A stretch of 64,000 nucleotides of DNA from Spirometra erinaceieuropaei (taxonomy: Eukaryota; Platyhelminthes; Cestoda; Diphyllobothriidea; Diphyllobothriidae). Shown piece after piece: positions 11,381 through 22,730 of this stretch (position 1 is the first letter of the stretch; every line of letters starts with the position of its first letter). The notes below the pieces were generated by a model that was given only the letters and a program-made list of their open reading frames with translations, did no database searches and had not been told where the DNA came from. The stretch spans positions 1,628,137-1,692,136 of the forward strand of contig CACRXP010000038.1 of the NCBI GenBank assembly GCA_902702965.1, in the 5' to 3' direction. A program made the position numbers and the translations under genes.

Positions 11381-11984
11381 CAGTTGAGACCGAACACCTG
11401 GGGTTCGATCCCCAGCAGATTATTCTGAGGGGAGGTCGAGATGGAGTTCATTTTGCCCACACCCTAATCTACTTTAGCAGGTAGAAGATATTGTTGGGAC
11501 TCTATAACCTAATTATTGGTTCTCATTGTTAGTTTTCAGCCGTACTTACTTCGCACAAGTTTATGGGTAGTTATTTGCAGTAGTAGTTAGCTTGTGAGAC
11601 AACCTGTAACTAAGCAAGCAATAAATTTGTAAAAAACCGCCTGACTGATTTTTTTCTTCATTAACTCCTCTAAGTGCTCTTGACAGCACGAAGACTTGCT
11701 GTCTCAAAGCATGATCTTTAAGTTAGTAACTGCGGCTGCGATCAACCTCATGTTGAGAGGGGATCCTTGGGGATGCCTAATCTTTTTGGGGTCAAACGTA
11801 CAGTTAGGAAACGTTCCCTGACATAAAAGTGTGATGTACGCATCATAACGCAAAGACCTCTGCGGTAATTTTTAAATATAACTTTGAACCTTGTGGCTGG
11901 AAGGACGTTCTGCGCACGTGTGAATTGGTAAAAGTCCTGCTTGCACTTAGTGCACTTGTCCTTACTTCTGCTAGCAATTGTACA

Positions 11985-12110
11985 TGTACGCGAAAAAGAG
12001 GAGACTTCGGCAAAAAACCTAGTTGTGTACTCTTGAACTTTTAAATTTATCACGCTGACCCGTCATCAGACGAAATGAAGAAGGGGGTGGGAGATGGGAC
12101 TGTCACACTA
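11985..12110 (-). repeat. Dispersed repeat end shared with 50255-50400
   Basis: On the minus strand, CTTCATTTCGTCTGATGACG, then GGTCAGCGTGATAAATTTAA and GAGTACACAACTAGGTTTTT. The same order occurs on the minus strand at 50255-50400. It may be a second retroelement tail. Confidence 0.5.
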
Positions 12111-13035
12111 GAGCACTTGGGGGGAGGGGAGGCAGTTGCAGATCACACATCCGTGGGTGGGCTGGACGGAGAGTTATGATAGGTGTCGAAGTAGGGGGCG
12201 GGGGGGAGTGGTTGAGACTCGCTGTATGTAGGAAAGGGAGCAATGATCGTTGGGTGAGACTTCAGGCGGCCGGAGGAGGGGGGGATTGCTGATTTAGGAT
12301 GCGCGTGGAGAGTCACTGAACCGCGCAGGCAGCTCTTCGCTCTCACTGTCAGGGTTGGCATGGCGGTAGAGACCGCCCCCGTGCCGGAGATATTCTCGCG
12401 CCTGCCCTACACTGGTCGTAATGACGCATTGGGCATTCCCTAAATTGAAGCCGTGATCATATCTAAGGGCATGCACAAAGAGGCCTTGCAAAAGATCACG
12501 CTGGCCTGTCTTCGTTATTTACGAATCCCAAGGCGCTGGCCTGTGTAGCCAACATGCTCACCAGTTCAATTAGGTAATGGGATGCGGTAATGGCGTTATT
12601 TCGCTGTTCATCCGCAGGTATGGGATCCTTGCACTATTGCGTGCAAGAGAGAGGCTGGATTATGGGCGGTACTTATTCAAACCGAGGTAGTTGCTGGGCG
12701 ATCTCTTTTGGACGGGTAGTAAACTTTCCGCGGCCTCGTCTCCCCATTGCGGCTGAAGCCTAAAGTTTGTCCCTGACATCTGAGCCATTTGCACCCGAAG
12801 CTGGTTGTGCATCCGTTATACTGGAATAGCCGACATAAGTAAACCAGCTGTCTGTTAAGCGGATCACTCCTACAGGCTGTAGCGAAATTCCATGTGTGAA
12901 AGAGTTTGCATGCCGCTTTCTTCGTGAGCTGCAGCATTCTTTCTACCGTAGTCGCGGACAACCGCGGTACTAGGTCATTTCCTATAAACACTTGTTTAAG
13001 GTCACAAGCATTCGGTCCTATTTGCGAGGAGGTGT

Positions 13036-13487
13036 GTTGCAGGAAGCAGTTCAGAAGAAGAAAATGCGATCGTTGGAACAACAAGAAGTTTATTTGCCTG
13101 ACGTTTCGCTGTCCCATCAGTCACAGATAAGGGTGATAGAGGTGCAAGAAGTGCAGTATTTATAGGACACGGTTGCTATGCCACTACATGAGTACTACAA
13201 TTAATAGCTCGTACTTAATACGGTGAGGGCTTGTCCGTCCACATCGCAGTCGCTGATGACTGTGATTTCATCATCTTTGTTGATTCTTGGCGTGATAACG
13301 ACTGGGAAATTCTGCTCACTGTCAATCAAACTGTTAGTCGTCCGCGCCCTCTCCCGCGTAGCTAATTAATCTACCTGGGCTGTCAGCACACAATATGGAG
13401 GTGGGAGGTCGTTGCGCCTGTTAATCGATAGCGGGCCGGATAGCCATAACGCAAGCAGCTCGCGGCTCACGCAGTTGTCACCTCCTG
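13036..13487 (-). mobile_element. Penelope-like element, 3' fragment (P2)
   Basis: Read on the minus strand, the protein end GDNCVSRELLALWLSGPLSI then NRRNDLPPPY is collinear with the other PLE copies. It is followed by the tail with gcagtattta-like sequence and a degraded hammerhead core at about 13101-13122 (CTGATG, reduced stem, GAAACGTC). It ends caagaagaa-like at 13036-13072 (ggaagcagttcagaagaaga on the plus strand). It lies head-to-head with the plus-strand copy P3. Confidence 0.75.
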
Positions 13488-13572
13488 AGATAGTTGTAGT
13501 ATGCATTTGCTTGCAGGGCAACTGGGTTTTATAGATATTGCACTTCTTGTGCCTATCGGATGACGGGTTCTA

Positions 13573-14147
13573 GTGAAAGGTCGAAAGCATAAGGCAAATG
13601 GCTATCCGAGGGCATTCATAAGTCGCTGCCTACGCGGTCGCCACCAGAGAACTCGAACATCAGCGCCACCGACGGTATGGTATTCTCTGCCATACATCAA
13701 GGGCGTTTCAGAAGCGACCGAACGGATTGCTGTGGAGCTATGTGTTGGAATTGCACACCGCCCCAAAGCCACCATGCGTAATAGCGTCATGAAAATCAAA
13801 GACCGGTTAAAGCCTGAAGAGCAATCTGGAGTTGTGTATCGCATTCCGTGTAAAAATTGCCCTGTTACTACACAGGACAGACTGGATGCATGCTCGGATC
13901 GCACATACACGAACATAGGCGGGCTGTGCGGCGAGGCGACGCGTCATCACAAGCGGCCGCTCACACCTACGAAATTTATCACGAGTTTAACTTCACAGCC
14001 ACCAAAATAGTCGTCCACGCCGGAAACAAAACAGGCCGAAAATTGATTGAAGCCTCAGATGAGAACTTGGTCAATCGATTTATCGATCTGGCGCCGGCGT
14101 ACAGAGCCCTGCGTAGTCACCTCCAGTCTTCCGCCGTCGGTCGATGA
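13573..14147 (+). pseudogene. PLE GIY-YIG endonuclease remnant (frameshifted)
   Basis: The first frame (to about 13860) gives KANGYPRAFISRCLRG, then YSLPYIKGVSEATERIAVEL, SGVVYRIPCKNCP. The second frame resumes at about 13860 with YYTGQTGCMLGSHIHEHRRA, HTYEIYHEFNF, TKIVVHAGNKTGRKLIEASD and a stop after 14144. GVVYRI...YTGQTG is the GIY-YIG core, and the histidine, arginine and glutamate of the following helix and strand (EHRRAV, GRKLIEA) are in place. A one-base shift near 13860 separates the two tyrosine blocks, so the protein is broken. It is collinear with the copy at 25222-26190. Confidence 0.85.
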
Positions 14148-14198
14148 TTGAGCCTACATGCCTTATAACTGCCGCTTGTTCTGTTGCTGCCACTACCT

Positions 14199-14232
14199 CT
14201 GACGATGGACTCCTGTACGAGTCTGAAAGCTC
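14199..14232 (+). ncRNA. Candidate hammerhead-ribozyme core in PLE tail
   Basis: CTGACGA (14199-14205), T, then GGACTC (14207-14212), loop CTGTAC, GAGTCT (14219-14224) and GAAA (14225-14228). Against the copy at 6722, one stem pair changes from T-A to C-G while pairing is kept, and the outermost pair becomes G-T. The loop sequence is different. The position relative to the PLE stop codon and TTC tail is the same. Confidence 0.5.
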
Positions 14233-14265
14233 AGGACAATAAACAAAGTGCTCCGGTGCTCGAAT

Positions 14266-14332
14266 CTTCTTCTTCTTCCTCTTTTCTTCTTCTTATTCTT
14301 CTTCTTCTTCTTCTTCTTCTTCTTCTTCACTT
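14266..14332 (+). repeat. (TTC)n microsatellite at PLE 3' end
   Basis: Nearly pure TTC repeats follow the PLE tail aataaacaaagtgctccggt. Other PLE tails end in shorter TTC runs, so this array probably grew from the element's own 3' terminus. Confidence 0.8.
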
Positions 14333-15820
14333 ACGCAAATAAATCTGTTTCAGCGATTGCAGTTTTTTCTTCCGTCTTGTTTCTTCGTATCTATGGCCGA
14401 GAGGCTGTCCCTTTTTGCCACTTTGCGTTTGCTTTCTACGACTCCCCGTTGTCTCCGTATCGCACAAAACAGGCATTTTTTCAAAAATCTTGTTAAGTGG
14501 CTGTGCGGACATCGGAAATACCCGTTTGATGGATGACACTGCAGCCTCAAGAACTTTCGTGTAATTACCCAGATAAAAATCCAAGGCTTTAAAAGCAGTC
14601 CTGGCGTCGCTGCTTTTGTTTTTCTCGATATGACAGCACATTGGTTGTTTAAATTTCCTGATGGTATCCCAGCGGCAGACCTCTTAGAAGTGCCCAGCAC
14701 CTGCCTTAAACCCTACTGTCACCTGGACTATAAGTACGACCAACAGGCTGAGAGAACTCCAGTTGTCTGGGTTAACTAGTTTTAGAACGGGCATTATTAG
14801 ACATCTCGAAACAAAAATTGCGGTTCCACTGCGTGGATGGTGCGTCCATTACAAGGGAAAACTGCGAAGTGGAGCCACTGCATCAGAGTCTGAATAGTGT
14901 CTTCCCAGGCTAAAACAGGCAACAGGCAACAATAAGCAGTCTCCCGTTTGCAGATATGACCAAACAAAAACTGAATGTTCGGCGAGGATGCTCATGTAGA
15001 CATTTAGGAAGTCCAGTCTGGCAAACGCACGCTTTGAATCATTCATCATCGGGTCGATACGGTAATATAAGAGAGGACAGAATAGCAAAAGTTTAAACAG
15101 TTAATAATAGTCCGTATGGGGGAGAGGGTTGAGAGACGTTCAAAGATCGAGGGTCAGATTCTAGTTCTGTCAGAGGCCTAGGGAGGGGGACGAGGAAGGT
15201 GTCTGGAGATTAGCTGTCCCCGTTTCATCGCTGTAACGCAATGTGGCGGGTGTTAACACATATCCTGGATTTGTCTTTGTCCATGGGAGCCTTGGCGCTT
15301 GTATAAGCGCTTTATCCGAGTACACTATTTGGTTAACTAACCTAATAGACACTACCTCTGCCGTCCCAAGTATCCGCTGACGCAGGAACTTGAAGTGCCT
15401 CGCTGACACTTTGTAGATGACTCAGAATGCTTGGTTGACGTTTAACCGGTGGCCGCTGTCAACTAGGCGAGCCAAGAGATGGACTTCTGCACACCTTTAT
15501 TTAGCTAGGCAGGATGGTACTCTCGCATCGGCGTGGATAGAGACCTAGTTGTTCGAACTCTATAACCTGCTCAAAGGAAGCAAATGAAAACGTCGATGCG
15601 CATTGAAGAGGTCTGAAAAGGCAGTCCATACTTACCTTCGGGACGAAGAAGCGGAGTGCTTGTGAAAACAAATCTTATCTTAGCGGCTGGATCCTTGCGC
15701 TCGATAGCGGCGTTGAAGCGACGATGAGGAGTTCGTTCGCCGGATCCCCTCGAAATGGCAGTGCGAGAAACTGCCATGATGAATGACTGAACGATGAATG
15801 CTATCCTTGCAACCAGTGAC

Positions 15821-16110
15821 AAGCTCGTGCTTCAGTGGGTAGACCGTTGGACTTACCAACGCTTAATAACCATATGAACGTGCGTTCGGCTCTCGGGTGC
15901 TCCCAAACCTGGGTTTGGGTAAGGTTGGCTGACGGCAGTCGATAATTCAGAAGTGTTCATATCAGTTTCCCTTGTCTTTGTCGGCAACATTATTCTGCCT
16001 ATAATACTAGCCACAGAGCGGCTGTCTACAGGGCTCTAGATTGAGCCCCAGGCCATAACGGGACGAATGTTTCCCGTACGGGGGTCAGTGAGCCCCCCCC
16101 CCCCTGCGCC
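15821..16110 (+). mobile_element. SINE-A (tRNA-derived), copy 1
   Basis: The tRNA-like head aagctcgtgcttcagtgggt (box A region) and cggctctcgggtgctcccaa are followed by the body cccttgtctttgtcggcaac and a tail gagccccaggccataacggg. This opens a cluster of four copies in about 900 bp. Confidence 0.65.
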
Positions 16111-16121
16111 GTATATGTATG

Positions 16122-16283
16122 TATCACCGACAAAGACGAGGAAGATCGGAATGGCCAATTTTGGCCTTTTATCCATCATCACCCACCCATGCCGAACTCC
16201 AGGTTCTGCAGCATCTGATGTTTGAACCCGCGTTCAGTTGGTTGTAAGTCCGGCGCTCTAACTATTGAGCCAGGGACTCGTTG
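16122..16283 (-). mobile_element. SINE-A, copy 2 (inverted)
   Basis: Read on the minus strand, the head gagtccctggctcaatagtt and a box-B-like gcgggttcaaacatc run into the body aatggccattccgatcttcc. It lies in inverted orientation to copies 1 and 3, so the pair can fold. Confidence 0.65.
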
Positions 16284-16289
16284 TTCTGA

Positions 16290-16465
16290 CGGTTGCGAAT
16301 GGCTGATAAGCCAGAAATGGCCATTCTGGTCTCCCTTGTGTTTGTCGTAATGTTATTCTGCCTGCCGCTGGGCAGTTGTTGGTGGGAATGAGTATGTTTC
16401 AAAGCACGATCAGGAAGCGCCCTCCCACCCACTATTGTTATTATACGCGATCGCAACCGACAGGA
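16290..16465 (+). mobile_element. SINE-A, copy 3 (head missing)
   Basis: The body gataagccagaaatggccat and cccttgtgtttgtcgtaatg is followed by the tail tcaggaagcgccctcccacc, attgttattatacgcgatcg. Confidence 0.6.
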
Positions 16466-16720
16466 CACCGAGCCCAGAAACTAGTGTTTAGGGCGATGGA
16501 CTGAGTAAGAACGTCCGATGTCCAAACAACCTTCGTTCCAATTTCGGATTCGGCATGCCGTGCTGGCACTGGCCAAAAGGCCAAAAATGGCCATTACGCT
16601 CTTCCCTGTCGTTGACGGTCCTCCTCTTCTGCATATGCACACATCTGGTCTTTGTATGACTACCTACGGGGCCCTAGCCTAGCTGGATGAGCATTTCCCG
16701 TAATCCGATCGACGAAAGCC
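16466..16720 (+). mobile_element. SINE-A, copy 4
   Basis: The head is agcccagaaactagtgttta (degenerate box A). The body is aaggccaaaaatggccatta and the tail cagaatgagcatttcccg-like, up to cgtaatccgatcgacgaaag. It ends just before the M1 element at 16729. Confidence 0.55.
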
Positions 16721-16728
16721 ATGAAATA

Positions 16729-17800
16729 CAGTGAGTGGCAGATCTCATGAAATGTGAGCTGAAATTCTGAAATGTGTTTTAGACAAGGAGGGATTACTTA
16801 GATTTGGTTCTAACACTGATTATCTTGCGGCAGGATGTTAGCTTTTAACTGCACTGCTTTGCAATCCCCTGTAGAAACTACACTCGGGAAAGATGACTAC
16901 TCAAACAACATGCATTTTTTACATTGATTTTCGATGGTCTTGTAAATTCAAATATATTTTATAGAAATCACGAACGAAAATACGCTCCCTTTCAGTAGTT
17001 CGATAGAGAATCGCGTCATTATTACATTTTATACTCGACGGAGGAGTATAATTAGGCTGCATTAACGCTTAGTGATTTTAGTCCACAAGATGCATGCGTT
17101 CCGCGTAAAAAATGTCATATTCTTCTATGCCTTCGAAAGATACCCTATAGAGTCCATAAAATTTTGCAACGGATGCTGGCCATGCTGTGCATTTCATGAA
17201 AAGCAATGGTATGAATGGACAGTGCACAGTCTTAAAAAGCCTTATAATGAAAAACTTTTTAAAACCCAATTATACTTCTTCTTCGAGTATAAAATATAAT
17301 GATGACGCGATTCTCTATCAAACGACTGAGAGAAAGCATAGAAAAAGGCATAGAAGAATATGTGATTTTCTTTGCCCAGTACCCATGCACCTTGGAGGTT
17401 GAAATCACTGAGCGCTAAGGTAACAAATAATCAGACTCCAAATTACTATGCAATTAGAAAGCTATTTTAAAACCTAATTATACTCCTTCGTCGAGTATAA
17501 AATATAAAGATAACGCGATTCTCTATCAAACGACTGAAAGGGAACGTATTTTCGTTCGTGGTTTCCATGAAATATATTTGTATTTGCAAGACCATCGAAA
17601 ATAAATGTGAAAAATGCATGTTGTTTGAGTAGTCATTTTTACCGATTACAGTTTCCACAAAAGATCACAAAGCAGTGCAGTTAAAAGCTGCCATCCTGCC
17701 GCAAGATAATCAGCGTTAGAATCAAATCTAAGTAATCCTTCCTGGTCGAAAACACATTTCAGAATTTTAGCTCACATTTCTTGAGATCGGTCACTCACTG
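16729..17800. mobile_element. M1 foldback element, subfamily 2, full copy
   Basis: TA precedes and follows the element, which starts cagtgagtggcagatctcat and ends gagatcggtcactcactg. At 1072 bp it is longer than the others because internal core and arm segments are partly duplicated near 17040-17480. The arms are complementary. Short open frames inside it are chance readings of the palindrome. Confidence 0.85.
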
Positions 17801-18299
17801 TATATGTGTGCAGAGGTAGTATCGACGAAGACTGGTCGGCCTGAAATCCTATAGAGAAAGTGCTGTGGTTTTCAATTTTATACTTTTAAGATCATATAGT
17901 GTAATAAACGCATGAAAGAATAAATATAGAAAGTTCTGTGTACCCGGCTGTAAGCTTCTTTAATTTTAGCTTATGTATTTACTGTGTTTCACCTGCATAC
18001 GTTGTCTCTCATTTCTCACTCTTACTACTAACTGTCTACCAATCGATTCTTATATGAACATGAAATACGAACCTAATTAGGACTGGTAGGATTAGTCTTC
18101 ATGTCACGTTTAAACTGAAATCGACAATTCTCCGCGCGACAAAGTGAACATCACTAGTATGAATATGGGGATATTTATACGAAGTTAAAACTCTTGAATT
18201 ATCAGATCACTAAAATCAGCACCGAACGCCATATTATGTAAATTGCTTTTGCTTTAAACTAAATAACAGGTGTTTTGGTAGATTTTGAATAATCCATTT

Positions 18300-18420
18300 G
18301 GTTCATCTGTGAAAGACGCCATGCCTCGGGGAGGCTTTAGTAGAGCCAAAGATCTAGCCACCTGATCTACGAAGCCTTACCGGGAGACGTGAGTTTTATC
18401 ACATTTGGGCCAAGTTACCC
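18300..18420 (-). mobile_element. SINE-B (tRNA-derived), diverged copy
   Basis: The plus-strand segments tggttcatctgtgaaagacg, gcctcggggaggctttagta and ccacctgatctacgaagcct are in the order expected for a minus-strand copy of the family at 29715-29870. A further short piece lies at about 18545-18605. Confidence 0.5.
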
Positions 18421-20054
18421 ACTCAACCAACTGCAACGTCTGGAATCTATCAAATCTGATTCAGTAAGCTGATTGCTCAAGCAGGATTTCCTAGGTAACC
18501 CATCTAGAATTCACCAAGTGACTACCAGGTCCACGTAATTGGTAGGTATTTTGGCAGCTTTTGAATAATTCATTTTGACCCAACTAACTACCGAGAGCCG
18601 CCTTTAAGTACTGCCTACTTACCGCTAATCGAATAAATTCTGGTTGTTAGGTACACACTATTTATAAATTCCTCCAAAATTTTGTTGAGCAAGGGGGGAA
18701 GTACGCGCATTTTAAACACATCCGTCCGTGATAAGTGGAGCTTTTACTGAATTACGCCTTGGCTTACGCCAGTAATGTTTGGTCGTCTACGTAGGACTAA
18801 TCAGGCAAGGCGAAGCTTCCCCTGTGATAATTCTGTCCGGCTCTGACATGCGATGAACAGTGCATATTGAACCTTTTAGGCGACCTCATACCTTTAAGTG
18901 TTCCCACAAATGAATGTCATCTTTAAACAGGAGAAGGGGTATTTGAAAGAGGTGCATTAGCCGACTGGTGGCTTTAGCAACCCGATCTGCTGTACAGTGC
19001 AGCTTCGTCGGCCTTTCACAGCCGCCCAACTTGCTGCTTTTCATTATAACCGTCTCGACTGTGATGACTGTGACTTCCTTGCGGGGTCATTTGTTACATT
19101 GAAGGAGGGTGGTTGAACCAGTGTGCAAGAACACCACTTGGCACATACTGGAGTAACCAGTCAGGCACTTGGCACCCGAAAAGTGACCATTCTTGTCAGA
19201 GCTGTTGGGAGGCCGAAAAAGTACGCCAGAGGGGGAGAGGTATTTTCCACATTTTATTTCACTGACCTGGCGCATTGACTTCCCTCGGGCCTACGGGGTT
19301 TTGCGCAATTATCTAGGAAGACTTCAAGACAGGGTGAATACGATAGACCTAAGGTGACTATCAGTGGGGCTGATTAAAGACAAGCTGCCCGTAATTTTTC
19401 CTGACGTGAAAGCCGAAAAGCTGTTTTGACAAAAAGGGCATGTCGCAGGTGAAACCATCTCCTCCGTAGGTCGAGCACTACTAGCCTTTTTACCATTCAC
19501 GCAAGAAAGGGTGAGAAAGCTGATCAGGGTAAGACTAACCGAGATGAAAGCACCTTTATTCTTCTGTCCGAACCTCGTCTTGCGCAAAACTTGACAGTGG
19601 ATAGCGAATTAAATTTTTCGAAACGTCGCTCAGCTAACAAACATGTCTAGATGAATGGACCCAAGTTTTGCTTTGATCAGGTGAGGCAGGGAAGCGCCGC
19701 ACCTCACCTCAGCTTACTCACAGTTCTTCACAAGCCTACAGCCCTATAATTAATGCTTAGTTGCTCATTTCATCTATCCTTTGAAGGAATGAGTGTTTTC
19801 ACTGAACACTTGTCGTTCACGGTGTGCTCAATTGTGGGAGTTTGCCTGTGGAAAACGCGTGTGACAAAAATAGCCCTTTTAACTCTTCGCAGCTGATCGT
19901 TTGTTAGATGGATTCCACAGTTTTTTTTCATTTAACTGCTGCGATTCCATTTTACCCAAGAATTACTCTATTCCGGCCAAGGGGCAGCTAAGCATAGCAA
20001 GGGCTCATATGTGCACAGCGTAAATGTCCTACATTCTGAATACCCGACCGTTTG

Positions 20055-20530
20055 ACCGTCCTGACCGACGATGCCCGGCGTGTGCTCCACAGCGGGGTAA
20101 GACCAAGCACGGTGATTTGCGCGTGAATTAGTTTGAAGTGCTAGTAGACTTGCGTTGCATCTACCACACGCCCTCCTGATCCCCCATCTGAACCCATAGG
20201 TGGGGGACAGAGGACCGGAGGCGGGAGAAGGCACAGGTGGATGGCAGGACCGGGCCCGCACCTAGGCGTACCACCACACCCCCTGGTCATCAAAAAAGAT
20301 TTGACCACGATTTTAATCAACAACAGAAATGGAGGAGGGCCTCCAGGGATCCCAGTTGGCGCGACGTGAGCCGGTAGTTGGGCCGGCCATCACATTCAGA
20401 ATTTTGGCATTGGTTGTGGCTGCGCATTCCCCATAACGCCTACCGGACTCCGATTTGGCCCCGTGCTGGTCCAGCTCATCTACCGTGTGACCTGTTTTGG
20501 GGGTATACGCAGCTTTTGAGACGGCAATGA
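20055..20530 (-). repeat. Family C repeat, long copy
   Basis: The sequence is collinear over about 475 bp with 47815-48290: tgcgttgcatctaccacacg, gggcccgcacctaggcgtac, attttaatcaacaacagaaa, ggcattggttgtggctgcgc and ggtccagctcatctaccgtg. Both lie in minus orientation. No coding capacity or tRNA boxes were recognised. Confidence 0.7.
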
Positions 20531-20544
20531 CAAGTAAACAACCA

Positions 20545-21172
20545 CGAACAACAGTTTTAAAAAAACCTTTCTGATTCCCGAATAATGTTGAACTCGACAT
20601 GCCCTAACACTTTCATTCAGGGTTTACAAACTACAAAGTGTATATTTTCCGTGTACAAAAACCACATATCTTTATATGCTATTAGGAGGAGAGCCCATAG
20701 CATTCATAAAATTTGAGCCATATTGTAAACTTTACAAGCAACAGTGGTAGATGCAGAGACGCGATGCTTTATAAACAGGCAATTCACGGTCTTAAAAATT
20801 GCATAACTGGAAACCTTTTCAAAACCTAATTATACCCTTTCCTTAAGTGTAAAGTCTGAAAATGGCGTAATTTTCTACCAAATGAGTAAAAGGGTGAATA
20901 TTGCTATGCATGTTTTCCACGAAATATATCTGAGCTTATATGGGCATCGAAAATCGATGAGAAAAATGCCCACTATTTAGGTAGTCATTTTATACATAGT
21001 GTAGTTTTGGAAGGCCGCTGAAAAGAAGTTAGTTCAAAAGCGGACATCCTGAAGTAACTGAATTATCTTGGAGTTATGTTGCAAGGTAATTAATCTTACA
21101 GCACTAATCCGGCAATCTTTTCGGGCTGAAAAGGAATTTCGGAATTTCGGTCAACGGTTCATGAGTTAAGTT
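20545..21172 (+). mobile_element. M1 foldback element, half copy
   Basis: Homology starts in the core (tttctgattcccgaataatg) and runs through the right arm to catgagttaag. The terminal CAGT and the whole left arm are absent. It abuts a family C repeat on its left. Confidence 0.75.
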
Positions 21173-22074
21173 AATGAATTATCGGCCGATGGTATGCTTT
21201 AAACTGACGTCAGAAAATTCTAAGTGCCACCTGAGCATGAAAGTTAATATGAGTCAGTTTAATGTTGCTTTTGAGCACGAATGCAATGAGGGGGGAGAAC
21301 CCCATGCCACCTAAGGCTTTCGGTCTAACACAGCTCCCATCTGTCTGTTGTCCGTGGTTGTTTAACTGGCAGTGTCGACTAAAAAACTGTGGCTGTCTAG
21401 AGCTTGGGACGCCTGCGTCGTGTAGACATGATTTCTCGCCGGGATAGAGGAGTTCCACAGCGCAATGAAGTTGCTGCAGTTAGATGGAATAAAACTGTGG
21501 AGCTCATCGACTGAGAAAAAAAAACCTTGAGGCCAGAGGAGCCGGTCCCACTGGATTCAGAGTGTTTTCGCTATTTTTACACGCTAAAATTATATTGTTA
21601 ATCCCTTTTTAAACAGCTTATTTTATTTATAGCTAAAGATAAACATGCTCTTCTTTTTTCTCTCACTTGAGTGGTCAGGATTCTCTAAATATATCCTTGC
21701 AAACACTTCTGTCGCTTAAGTACGTAAACAAACATCTGCTAGTATTTTTCTGTGGCCTGTTGTAGCGCTGAGGAACTCGTATCCATCTCACATCAACCGT
21801 CTTTGCCTTTTTCAGTAAACAGGTATTTGCTGGGCGAAGTAAACAGAAGCAGTGTCTAAGCCTGGTCACACTAAGCAATGGGTCGTTTATTCGAAAACAA
21901 AAAGACTTTCTGTCAACGATATTTCCTAGTGGGAAAACCAACATTCGTTTGCTTTGTAAATGTGCGCTGTCTTGTGTAGTGCTTACTTTGGAGGAGGTTA
22001 TGACACTGTTGATCTCATTTGCTCCGATTTAATGGGCTTAACGATTCGTTGCAACGGAAATTATGACAGATATC

Positions 22075-22390
22075 TGCTTTTTATATCCTCAGAAATTAAT
22101 GCGTAACTTTGGAGTAAATCGTTCGGTATGAAGATTAATATATTCAGTCTTAAAGTTTATATGAATGCGTAAGCCATAACCCATTACCTTCAGCGGGCTA
22201 ACCGCGTAATAATCATAAAACTCAACATTTACATACTACTTGCTGCCTGTTGACAGTTAATGAATATTACGCCATTATCCCGACGAATTTTATGGATTCC
22301 GGCCCAAATATTCATATCTAATTCTCCCCCGGATGATTTTACTCATGGTTGGCGCATTAATTTCTGAAAGAATTATAAAACTGAAACCTC
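22075..22390. mobile_element. M2 foldback element, full copy
   Basis: The left arm is tcctcagaaattaatgcgta...aaccgcgtaataatcataaa. The centre is tgctgcctgttgacagttaa and the right arm runs ...gcgcattaatttctgaaaga. The outer arms are imperfect reverse complements, so the whole unit of about 300 bp can fold on itself. No open frame lies inside. Confidence 0.65.
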
Positions 22391-22449
22391 AGAACTGGAG
22401 TTTCTGCCACAAAGCACACGGGGAGGCACACACTGGGGTCTCTGGTGCC

Positions 22450-22730
22450 CACCATTGTTGTTTTTGTCGGTTAAATTCCTGGATATGTGTTTGTTGTGGA
22501 TCCCGGGGGTGTGGTGGTACGCCTAGGCGCGGACCCGGCCTGCCAGCCACCCGAGTCCTCTCCCGCCTCTGTTTTTCTTGACTCAGTCTTGATACCGAAC
22601 CAAGATGGGGGGGAGGAGGAGGAGGAGGAGGGAGTGTGGTGGATGCAGCGCAAGTCCACTATCACTGCAAACGAATGCACGCGCAGGTCACCTTGCCGTG
22701 GAGCAGACGATGGGCATCATCTTTCACGAC
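22450..22730 (+). repeat. Family C repeat, copy
   Basis: The sequences gtttgttgtggatcccgggg, gtggtacgcctaggcgcgga, ctgccagccacccgagtcct and ggatgcagcgcaagtccact, with a small GGA run in the middle (22604-22632), define this copy. Confidence 0.7.

Larger units (their letters stand above)
13530..14335 (+). mobile_element. Penelope-like element with tail-body-tail layout (P3)
   Basis: The fragment opens with a piece of the family's 3' tail (attgcacttcttgtgcctat, then a degraded core CGGATGA...GAAAGC at 13557-13590). It then passes straight into a 5'-truncated coding body (AAGGCAAATGGCTATCCGAG, KANGYP) and ends with a second tail including the core at 14199-14228 and a TTC microsatellite. A tail module upstream of a truncated body is the pseudo-LTR arrangement described for Penelope elements. 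Confidence 0.75.

Noticed and set aside
14248..14496. Phenylalanine-rich open frame after the TTC array
   Set aside because: It starts inside the microsatellite. The rest has no family resemblance.
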